This document shows, one piece after another, positions 1-5,520 of a stretch of 5,642 nucleotides of DNA. Origin of the DNA: CAYJAD01 sp964370835 (lineage in GTDB: Bacteria > Desulfobacterota > Desulfovibrionia > Desulfovibrionales > Desulfovibrionaceae); contig CAYJLO010000125.1 in NCBI GenBank assembly GCA_964370835.1, forward strand, positions 1 to 5,642, given 5' to 3'. The translations under genes and the position numbers were made by a program. How positions within the stretch are numbered: the stretch's first letter is position 1; each line of letters starts with the position of its first letter. The notes under the pieces were generated by a model. That model was not told the DNA's origin. It did not search any database and saw only the letters and a program-made list of their open reading frames with translations.

Positions 1-82
1 TTATGCCGGATTTTTGCTTGAGCGAAGCGTCCCGAACTGCATCGTCTGGACAAGAAGGCGTGGCAAAAGCGAACAAAGTTTG

Positions 83-178
83 GTTTTATAAGTCAAGAAA
101 ATGCAATTCCACAATTTTTAGCGTTGACCCGTTTTATAAGTCAAGAAAATGCAATTCCACAATTTTTAGCGTTGACCC
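83..178. repeat. 48-bp perfect tandem duplication
   Basis: Two identical 48-bp units lie head to tail at 83-130 and 131-178, both starting GTTTTATAAGTC and ending GCGTTGACCC. The match extends one further base at 179 and stops at 180, and the base before each copy differs. The unit is AT-rich up to its GC-rich end. Because 48 is a multiple of three, it leaves an open frame through both copies, but I see no protein-like character there. It could be a recent slippage duplication or the edge of a mobile element. No spacer separates the copies, so this is not CRISPR. Confidence 0.95.
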
Positions 179-186
179 GGTTTCTT

Positions 187-302
187 GGCTGGGCGGGGTA
201 GGCGACGGCCCTATCCCCCATGGCTGTCGCGGGGCGACAGCTGCCCTCGCAGAGGTGTCTGCTCGGCATGGGGGCTGGTTGCTCGCGAACTCGCACCCAG
301 CC
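187..302. other. Nested inverted-repeat block (possible structured RNA)
   Basis: Several perfect inverted repeats nest inside one another. GGCTGGG at 187-193 pairs with CCCAGCC at 296-302. Inside that, CCCCCATG at 215-222 pairs with CATGGGGG at 267-274. Directly stacked on it, GCTGTCGC at 223-230 pairs with GCGACAGC at 234-241 around a GGG loop. A smaller GCAGA/TCTGC stem sits at 249-253/258-262. Together they would fold as a three-way junction on a closing stem. The block is much more GC-rich than the operon to its right. No convincing reading frame uses it. It may be a non-coding RNA, the structured end of an insertion sequence, or a repeat of the host genome; the sequence alone does not decide which, nor which strand would be transcribed. 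Confidence 0.5.
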
Positions 303-312
303 CACGACACCT

Positions 313-345
313 GAACCTGCTTGCCCAGAGGGCTGCGCAAGGTTC
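313..345. other. Hairpin next to the nested block
   Basis: GAACCT at 313-318 pairs with AGGTTC at 340-345, and an inner GCCC/GGGC stem (323-326/330-333) closes an AGA loop. It lies 10 bp after the nested inverted-repeat block and shares its GC-rich composition, so it may be part of the same structured unit. It has no T-run after it and is not a typical terminator. Confidence 0.45.
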
Positions 346-379
346 GTGCGCCATGGTGAGATCCCAAGTGAACCCGAAT

Positions 380-422
380 AAGCAAAAAATCCTCCCATCT
401 TTGATGGAAGGATTTTTTGCTT
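380..422. terminator. Bidirectional intrinsic terminator hairpin
   Basis: A 20-bp stem with one mismatch (380-399 against 403-422) closes a TTT loop at 400-402. Each arm ends in an A6 or T6 run, so an RNA from either strand would form a GC-containing stem followed by a U-tract. No gene enters it from the left. On the minus strand it starts 4 nt after the tRNA-like 3' fragment at 426-447, where a tRNA gene would normally have its terminator. Confidence 0.85.
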
Positions 423-425
423 AAA

Positions 426-447
426 GGGTGCTCGGTGGGGATCGAAC
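426..447 (-). pseudogene. tRNA/tmRNA 3'-end fragment, possible att remnant
   Basis: Read on the minus strand, the segment gives G-TTCGATC-CCCAC-CGAGCAC-C. This matches G53, a canonical T-loop (TTC-G-A-T-C), the 3' half of the T-stem beginning with C61, the 3' half of an acceptor stem, and a discriminator base. The 5' half of the T-stem does not follow: minus-strand bases upstream read AAAAG instead of GTGGG, and no matching acceptor 5' half is found nearby. The gene is therefore cut at about position 53. C73 would suit a tRNA-His-like acceptor, but identity is uncertain. A terminator follows directly on the minus strand. Such 3' fragments are typical att remnants left by tRNA-targeting integrases; a chance match of about 20 nt is the alternative. 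Confidence 0.4.
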
Positions 448-774
448 TTTTAAATTGATTAGAGTTAGTTGGTTAAATGTGAATTTTAGGTGCTTTTGAG
501 TAAAAGTTTATGAGAAAAGTACTTTTGTGCTTTGGTTGTTACTTGGGTTTGATAGATGTTGATAGTAAAGAACTTTTGAAGAATGTTTCTTATAAGGAGT
601 TTTGAAGGAGCATTTGCACGTAGCTTCCTGAAAAATAAAGCAGGGCGACCACGCAAAATAAGACGAGCCTCCATAGCAGAAGAGATGCGCCCATAACTCG
701 TAAGCTGTGGGCGAGTTGATAATACTTATTATCAATCAATTGAGTGATTACTTTTGCTTAAGTTAATAGCATTG
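448..774. other. AT-rich non-coding stretch with small palindromes
   Basis: No coding region is supported here; the short minus-strand frames in it lack a ribosome site and recognisable protein features. It contains a perfect 12-bp palindrome (AAAAGTACTTTT, 515-526), a CGCCCA/TGGGCG inverted repeat (688-693/708-713) with a 14-nt loop, and a longer AT palindrome at 716-735. Otherwise I see nothing in it. Confidence 0.6.
716..735. promoter_or_regulatory. AT-rich palindrome, operator-like
   Basis: TTGATAATA (716-724) and TATTATCAA (727-735) form a perfect 9+9 inverted repeat around CT. The half sites TGATAAT and ATTATCA are those of a Fur box, but they are separated by 4 nt instead of the usual 1 nt of the 7-1-7 arrangement. 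No gene begins nearby, so a Fur operator is unlikely. It could be another operator or a simple hairpin. Confidence 0.3.
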
Positions 775-1008
775 GCCTGACACCATTTTAATGTTTTTTC
801 TGCTGCCTGACACCATTTTAATGTTTTTTCTGCTGCCTGACACCATTTTAATGTTTTTTNNNNNNNNNNNNNNNNNNNNNNNNNNNNNNNNNNNNNNNNN
901 NNNNNNNNNNNNNNNNNNNNNNNNNNNNNNNNNNNNNNNNNNNNNNNNNNNNNNNNNNNCTGCTGCCTGACACCATTTTAATGTTTTCTGCTGCCTGACA
1001 CCATTTTA
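775..1008. repeat. 30-bp tandem repeat array around an assembly gap
   Basis: The unit begins GCCTGACACCATTTTAATG and ends with a T-run and CTGCT. Full copies lie at 775-804 and 805-834, and a third runs into the N gap at 835-859. After the gap come a 28-bp copy with two fewer T residues (965-992) and a truncated final copy (993-1008). There are no unique spacers, so it is not CRISPR. Both sides of the gap carry the same repeat, so the real array is probably longer. Function is unknown. The GCCTGACACC core resembles the CTGACACC motifs I associate with REP-type dispersed repeats, which is recollection and not shown by the sequence. Confidence 0.93.
860..959. other. Assembly gap of 100 N
   Basis: Exactly 100 undetermined bases, the usual placeholder for a gap of unknown length. 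It sits inside the 30-bp tandem array, which explains why assembly failed there. Distances across it should not be trusted, and any gene lying in the true gap would be missed. Confidence 0.98.
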
Positions 1009-1060
1009 GTCATGAAAAAGTGATGTGAAATGTAATTGGCGGTTGGTGTGGTTTTTGTGT

Positions 1061-1469
1061 GGGCTCTGTGTGCTGACAATAAAGACGGCTGCTGACGCCT
1101 TCCTCCTCATGCTTGCTCCGCAAGCACCGTTCGAGGAGTGCCTCTCACTTTCGCCGTCTCAAATTGCTTAAGCCGCAATTTGTTCGCGAAGGAAGAGAAG
1201 TGTCAGCCTTTCAGGCTGAGGATTGGGGCGGCAGCGTGCACGGCCACCTTGGAGCGGGCTTGATTTGCGGAGCGTACATTCGTTTTTTTGTCTATTGCTG
1301 CCGCGCGTTGCTCCGCAACGCCTGCGCGTGCGCTATCGCGCACTTGCCTTTGTCGCTCGTCGCTAGGGCGTCCTGCTGAACGAGCCACCTGCTCGGCGGG
1401 AGCTCAAGGACTCGTCCTTGAATCCGTCTGAGCAAAGCCTCCTTGTCAGCAAATATGAGACAGAGACCC
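1061..1469. other. Hairpin-rich block closed by long inverted repeats
   Basis: The ends pair as GGGCTCTGT (1061-1069) with ACAGAG-a-CCC (1460-1469), then TGCTGACAA (1071-1079) with TTGTCAGCA (1443-1451). AGACGG (1083-1088) can pair with CCGTCT at 1424-1429, or as AGACGGC with GCCGTCT at 1153-1159. Inside lie perfect hairpins: 1110-1126 (7 bp, TCC loop, enclosed by CTCCTC/GAGGAG at 1103-1108/1133-1138), 1160-1182 (8 bp), 1203-1219 (7 bp), 1305-1321 (7 bp, TCC loop), 1328-1343 (6 bp), 1381-1395 (5 bp) and 1404-1421 (7 bp). A stem GCGGCAGC/GCTGCCGC (1228-1235/1297-1304) stacks on the hairpin at 1305. TTGCTCCGCAA occurs twice (1113-1123 and 1308-1318). No credible protein is encoded. It could be a MITE-like element, a cluster of REP-type hairpins, or a large multibranched RNA; no clear target-site duplication is visible. 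Confidence 0.55.
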
Positions 1470-1510
1470 GTGAATAGTAACAAAAAAATGTGTAAGACTT
1501 GTATTTTTGC

Positions 1511-1538
1511 TTGACCTACGTTCAAAATGTGCTAAATT
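1511..1538 (+). promoter_or_regulatory. Sigma70-like extended -10 promoter of the operon
   Basis: TTGACC at 1511-1516 matches five of six -35 consensus bases. After a 16-nt spacer, TAAATT at 1533-1538 matches four of six -10 bases and is preceded by TGC, an extended -10 element. Transcription would start near 1545, giving a leader of about 75 nt before the first gene. TATATT at 1544-1549 is an alternative -10, but its -35 would be poor. This is the only good candidate between the hairpin block and the first ATG. Confidence 0.55.
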
Positions 1539-1620
1539 ATTTATATATTCGTACGGCATATAGTACACATTGCTATTGCTCGTGGGATAAAATACACTCA
1601 AACAACAACAATTATAACAT

Positions 1621-2319
1621 ATGGGCATCATTATATTTCTCTTGATATTAGGTGGTCTTTACTTGTATTTGAGCCGCGACTCAGAACAAGCTAAGCGTGA
1701 GTTTAAAAAAGGGCGCAAGGCGCATCAAAAAGACGCCATTCGCTATTTCACAAATTATGGGCTTCTGCAAAAGAGCATGAAGGATGCAGAATTTGAAGAA
1801 ATGGTCATGCAACGAATCAAGCGCACTGATTTCAAACAGCGTGCACTTGATAAAATTGGGCTTGATGAGTCTGAATTGCTGGAGATTGAGCCATTCTGCA
1901 CAGAAGGCTATGCCTTTGATGATAAAATGTCTTACTTCTACCGTCTTCGCAATGATGGAATCTGGGTGAGTTCAAACTACTCTGTGTGCTGGCTTTTCTT
2001 CAGTGAAACGGAAATTCATTTTTACACCTACATTTACGATACAACGTCAGATAGTGAAAGAGAGTTTGTTGAAGGTTATTTCTATAAAGACGTAACGAGC
2101 ATCATGGTGAGTAGCGATGTCGAAGAAGTGGAAATACCTAAGCCGACTTGCGCCGGGCTAGGCAAATACAAAATTTCACACGAACACGTGAAATATTCTC
2201 GATTCAAACTAACCGTTGCTGGATCTTCACACTACGCTTCAATCAGCAAGCCTACTGCGGAAATTGATCGCGCAATTCAAGGCATGAAGCACAAGCTTCG
2301 AGAAAAAAAGAATGCCTAA
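1621..2319 (+). CDS. Membrane-anchored protein of unknown function
   Basis: I do not recognise this 232-aa protein. Residues 1-17 (MGIIIFLLILGGLYLYL) form one hydrophobic helix followed by R19, K25, R26, K29 and K30. The positive-inside rule then puts the rest in the cytoplasm, with an uncleaved N-terminal anchor. Residues 21-90 are charged and probably helical. Residues 104-208 are rich in aromatic and beta-branched residues (YFYRLR, CWLFF, IHFYTYIY, GYFYKDVTSI) and look like a beta-rich domain; a PH-like fold is possible but unproven. A basic helix ends the protein (213-230). A TAA lies two codons before the ATG in frame, so translation cannot start earlier. There is no clear Shine-Dalgarno sequence, only an A/C-rich leader. 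Its last 8 nt overlap the next gene, which suggests translational coupling and a joint role with the YidD-type protein and the ATPase. Confidence 0.85.
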   Translation: MGIIIFLLILGGLYLYLSRDSEQAKREFKKGRKAHQKDAIRYFTNYGLLQKSMKDAEFEEMVMQRIKRTDFKQRALDKIGLDESELLEIEPFCTEGYAFDDKMSYFYRLRNDGIWVSSNYSVCWLFFSETEIHFYTYIYDTTSDSEREFVEGYFYKDVTSIMVSSDVEEVEIPKPTCAGLGKYKISHEHVKYSRFKLTVAGSSHYASISKPTAEIDRAIQGMKHKLREKKNA

Positions 2320-2800
2320 ACAAAGAACGCAACAAGGCGTAGGTTCCCCATTTGGTGGATCTACGCCTTCTCAGTCAGAACAAATAGAAGTGCAATTGCA
2401 CGTTTTGAAGATGTCGCAAGTTCGTCCACAAATTAAATTTTTGGAGTGGGTTGCGACTCTAGCTTCCGTATTTATATTAACTCTTTTTATTGCGTTTGTA
2501 TTAAGGCTTCTACTAGGAAATTTCAATTTAATTAATACGCCAAGTTTGATGCTGCTTATAAGCGTGGGGTTTTTCTTTAGCTGTATTTTAAATTTAAAAA
2601 AAATTATAATATTAATAATTAAATGCTATCAAACTTATGCTCCTATAAAACTCAGAAGACGTTGCCGACTTAAGCCTACTTGTTCAGAATATGCACTTAT
2701 TGTAATTGAGCGAGATGGTGTGTTGAAAGGTTCTTCTAAAACCATTAAGCGCTTATTATTTGTTTGCCGTGGTCCCTTTCATCGTATCCATGAACCCTAA
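2312..2800 (+). CDS. Two-helix membrane protein with C-terminal YidD domain
   Basis: A 162-aa protein. Residues 1-45 are polar (Gln, Ser, Gly-rich start) and presumably cytoplasmic. Two hydrophobic helices follow at about 48-68 and 77-95. Residues 98-162 match the YidD family (membrane protein insertion efficiency factor): a KCYQTYAPI-type helix, then C118-R-L-K-P-T-C124-S-E-Y127, then G136-V-L-K-G140, R147 and C152. Canonical YidD is a small peripheral inner-membrane protein, about 85 aa in E. coli, that assists Sec/YidC insertion and is encoded between rnpA and yidC. Here the domain is fused to a two-helix anchor and sits beside a HerA-like ATPase. The usual C-terminal HPxxxGGxDPVP segment is replaced by RGPFHRIHEP. 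The start overlaps the upstream stop (ATGCCTAA), so reinitiation is likely. The YidD assignment is firm; its job here is inferred only. Confidence 0.9.
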   Translation: MPKQRTQQGVGSPFGGSTPSQSEQIEVQLHVLKMSQVRPQIKFLEWVATLASVFILTLFIAFVLRLLLGNFNLINTPSLMLLISVGFFFSCILNLKKIIILIIKCYQTYAPIKLRRRCRLKPTCSEYALIVIERDGVLKGSSKTIKRLLFVCRGPFHRIHEP

Positions 2801-2841
2801 AATATTCCGCTTGATATTCCACTCTAACAAAACACTTAAAT

Positions 2842-2847
2842 TATAAT
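2842..2847 (+). promoter_or_regulatory. Perfect TATAAT overlapping the first ATPase ATG
   Basis: TATAAT at 2842-2847 overlaps the ATG at 2846. No good -35 lies 16-18 nt upstream and there is no TGn extension, so promoter activity is doubtful. If it is active, transcripts would begin after this ATG and would need the internal start at 2912. Confidence 0.25.
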
Positions 2848-5518
2848 GATCTCTTTGGCTAAATTAATAAATAATGATATTACAGGTATGTCCATAATTG
2901 AGGTGACGAGCATGCCTCATTTGTCAATTTTATCAGATGGTCAACTGAGTAATCAAGAGCAACTGACTGAAAATTATAATAATGCAATCAACATATTAAC
3001 CGAAGTTTACCAAAAGTATAAACATTTAAATATACTAGATCAGAGTGATCATGATCTTGCGCTGGAATTGCTGTGGCTTACTCAAGCTGTTAATGCTCAA
3101 ACCTACAGTGCATCAATTAGGTTATTTATTACGATTCGCTTTATAAGTAACGATGAAGAGTTGATTAGGCAACATGTTCAAGCTTTAACTGAGATATTTG
3201 AACTTTCTCTTAAGCAGCATCGCTATGAATACAGCTTGGTTGATGTAGACGATTTTTCGCAAATAATTTCACCCATTAGTACAAAACCCGTTACAGCTCT
3301 TGTTAAGGAAGAAAAGGTAGAGAATTTGCAAAATCTAATGATGCCTTATTGCTTTTCTTTTGACCGTATGGAGCAGAGTAATCAAGATCTTGGGAGAATT
3401 ATCAATACTCTAATCAATTACCCTAATTGCGCACTTGCCTTTCAACTCATACCAACATTCTACACACATGAGGAAATTTCTCAGTTAGATGAGTATACTC
3501 AACAGCTTGACATGCTTTCAAAGGGTGTTGCTGATGCTTCAATTGGTAATGTGAGTTTTTCACTGGCTAGCAAGCAAGCTGAGGTGTATGGCTACTATAA
3601 TACCAATAAGCATAAAGCTCTCTTTAAGTATAATATACTTATCTTTGCCGATAGTATAGCAAGTTCTAATTTGCCAACAATAGTTTTTGGGCAACTTAAT
3701 TACTCAAGTACTGCTGTTTGTAACCTTAAATATATAGCTCTTTCTGCGCAAGATGTTAATTTATCCAATAACCTCTACCCTTTACCTTGGGCCGTTAACG
3801 AAATACTGCTCAATCATTCTAGGAGCAATCTAATTTGGCAAAGGGATGGTATATCGCCCAATCTTTATCGCTTGCCTTATATTATCACAGCTTATGAGGC
3901 CTCTGAGCTTTTTCGTCTACCTTATGGCAATGATAGAATAGAAGCTGGTTTAAGTATAAATAGGGCTAGTAAGAATCAACGTAGTTATACGGACAATATC
4001 ATTAATAATGGTGATCTTGAAATAGGGCGATTGAAAGCATCTGCACTGTTGGATAGTATAGGTATAAGTAAGAAAGATCTTACAAAACATATGCTTATAG
4101 TGGGTACACCTGGATCTGGTAAAACAACGTTTTCGATTGCTTTGCTAGATAAGTTATGGAAAGAGCACCGTATTCCATTTCTTGTGATTGAACCTGCTAA
4201 AAATGAGTATAGAGCACTTGTGGAGAGTATACCAGATTTACAGGTTTTCACCCCGGGTAAAAATTTTATATCACCTTTTATTTTTAATCCATTTATTCCA
4301 CCAACGAATGTAAAATTAGAAAGTTATAAAACTACACTTAAAACAGCGTTTGCAGCGGGGGTTTCAATGTCTTCGCCTCTTGATAAAATTTTTGAAGAAG
4401 CAATAAATAATTGTTATTCAGATTTTATGTGGTTGGATTCATATACATCACAAGATAAAGGTAAAGTTTTTAATATTATGGATTTCATCAAATGTTTTAA
4501 GGAAACCTTTGATGAAATTGGCTATACAGGCGATGCTCGTAATATAGGACGCGCTGGTGTTGTTCGCTTGCAAAGTTTAGTTAATCTTTTCGATAATTAT
4601 CACTCTATTCCTGTTGAAGAGATTTTATCCCAACCTACGATTATTGAGTTAGCTGCCATTGAAAATAGTGATCAAAAGGCGTTGCTAATTTCTCTTATTT
4701 TGCTCTCCATCTCCTCTTACGTTAATGCTAATTATTTAGGAGAGGGTGAATTGAAGAACTTTATCTTGCTTGAAGAAGCTCACGTATTACTGGATGGTAC
4801 TGATAATACAAACAAAGGTGAGGCAGACCCAAGTGCCATTGCACAAGCTCTGCTCAAGCGCATGTTAGCAGAGATGCGTTCTTATGGCGTAGGGATTGCT
4901 ATTGCTGATCAGTCACCGAGAAAGATAGGTCTTGATATCGTAGCTCTCACTGATATTAAAGTGGCTTTTCGCTTAGTTGAAGCTCAAGATAAAATGCTTA
5001 TTTCTTCAAGTACAAATATGAGCGAGGCGTTAGAAGGGCGTCTCTCACGTTTGCGCCCAGGTGAAGCTGTATTTTTCTTTAACAAGTTAAACGAGCCTGA
5101 GGAAATCGTTACTGAAGATTATCGGCTAAACAATCAAATCAGCATCACTCTCTCCGATGAAGGCATCAAATCCTTATCCACCTATTGGTCTTCCCGACAA
5201 GGATTACTTCGGCCTTATCCCGAGTGTGCGTTAGTGCCATATTGCAACCAAGTATGTAATTATTGCAGACGTATCCTAGCGAGAGAGATTGCGAGACGAA
5301 TTTTTAGAGGACATTTCAAAGTAGAGCAAACAGAAAAAGCCACTATTTCTACCGTTTTTTCAAATATATCTTATTTAATTAAGCAGCAACTTAATGATGA
5401 GCCCTTTGATAGGGAATTATTATCTTGTGTAAAGGTACATTTGTGGCGGAAGATCCGATACAATACCAAAATCAATATAGCCAGCTCCATTATATTTAAT
5501 TCTTTAATCAAGAAATAA
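2846..5518 (+). CDS. HerA/VirB4-like P-loop ATPase with Cys cluster
   Basis: An 890-aa ATPase of the FtsK-HerA superfamily, probably a ring-forming motor that moves DNA or protein. The N-terminal 380 residues are an accessory region reminiscent of VirB4/TraC N-termini (for example the A-F-Q-L-I-P stretch). The motor domain has Walker A G420-TPGSGKT-T427 (K426), then E449-PAKNEYR, and Walker B FILLEEAH at 639-646, with E643 in the metal-coordinating position and E644 as likely catalytic base. EMRSYG (676-681), a sensor-like ADQSP (687-691) and VAFR (706-709) follow. Near the end, C794-x5-C800-x3-C804-x2-C807 looks like a zinc site. No signal peptide or membrane helix is obvious, so membrane attachment would come from its partners. 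The first ATG has no Shine-Dalgarno; ATG at 2912 (Met23) has GAGGTGA upstream and may be the true start. The gene is AT-rich. Confidence 0.96.
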   Translation: MISLAKLINNDITGMSIIEVTSMPHLSILSDGQLSNQEQLTENYNNAINILTEVYQKYKHLNILDQSDHDLALELLWLTQAVNAQTYSASIRLFITIRFISNDEELIRQHVQALTEIFELSLKQHRYEYSLVDVDDFSQIISPISTKPVTALVKEEKVENLQNLMMPYCFSFDRMEQSNQDLGRIINTLINYPNCALAFQLIPTFYTHEEISQLDEYTQQLDMLSKGVADASIGNVSFSLASKQAEVYGYYNTNKHKALFKYNILIFADSIASSNLPTIVFGQLNYSSTAVCNLKYIALSAQDVNLSNNLYPLPWAVNEILLNHSRSNLIWQRDGISPNLYRLPYIITAYEASELFRLPYGNDRIEAGLSINRASKNQRSYTDNIINNGDLEIGRLKASALLDSIGISKKDLTKHMLIVGTPGSGKTTFSIALLDKLWKEHRIPFLVIEPAKNEYRALVESIPDLQVFTPGKNFISPFIFNPFIPPTNVKLESYKTTLKTAFAAGVSMSSPLDKIFEEAINNCYSDFMWLDSYTSQDKGKVFNIMDFIKCFKETFDEIGYTGDARNIGRAGVVRLQSLVNLFDNYHSIPVEEILSQPTIIELAAIENSDQKALLISLILLSISSYVNANYLGEGELKNFILLEEAHVLLDGTDNTNKGEADPSAIAQALLKRMLAEMRSYGVGIAIADQSPRKIGLDIVALTDIKVAFRLVEAQDKMLISSSTNMSEALEGRLSRLRPGEAVFFFNKLNEPEEIVTEDYRLNNQISITLSDEGIKSLSTYWSSRQGLLRPYPECALVPYCNQVCNYCRRILAREIARRIFRGHFKVEQTEKATISTVFSNISYLIKQQLNDEPFDRELLSCVKVHLWRKIRYNTKINIASSIIFNSLIKK
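2900..2914 (+). promoter_or_regulatory. Strong internal Shine-Dalgarno and ATG in the ATPase gene
   Basis: GAGGTGA (2900-2906) stands 5 nt before an in-frame ATG at 2912 (Met23 of the long form). Neither the ATG at 2846 nor the one at 2888 has an equally good site. Starting here gives an 868-aa protein beginning MPHLSILSD and loses none of the ATPase motifs. The intergenic distance from the YidD-type gene would then be 111 bp instead of 45. Confidence 0.5.
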
Positions 5519-5520
5519 CT

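Noticed and set aside
3..314. Open frame of 103 codons across the 48-bp repeats
   Set aside because: It is open mainly because the duplicated unit is a multiple of three, then runs through inverted repeats. The product has no recognisable domain and no ribosome site.
508..735. 75-codon minus-strand frame
   Set aside because: It has no good Shine-Dalgarno, its start lies beside a palindrome, and it resembles no family I know. I could not exclude a small protein but cannot support one.
716..735. Fur box
   Set aside because: The half sites match, but spacing is 4 nt instead of 1 nt and no gene begins nearby.
801..840. DNA uptake sequence of Neisseriaceae (CTGCCTGA core in the repeat)
   Set aside because: Only about nine of twelve bases agree with the Simonsiella-type dialect, and the copies occur only in the tandem array. 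A partial kingella-type core at 1209-1219 is explained by the hairpin there.
775..1008. CRISPR array
   Set aside because: The 30-bp units abut directly with no unique spacers, and no cas gene is present.
1113..1379. 88-codon frame in the hairpin-rich block
   Set aside because: The product is Arg-, Cys- and Ala-rich with no recognisable family, and the sequence is better explained by the dense inverted repeats.
2304..2310. A-AAA-AAG slippery heptamer at the end of gene 1, possible frameshift fusion with gene 2
   Set aside because: A -1 shift enters the third frame and meets TAG at 2340 after about ten codons. Reaching the gene 2 frame would need a +1 shift, which this motif does not promote.
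3985..4251. Minus-strand open frame inside the ATPase gene
   Set aside because: It is the antisense shadow of the Walker A region, with no independent start signal.
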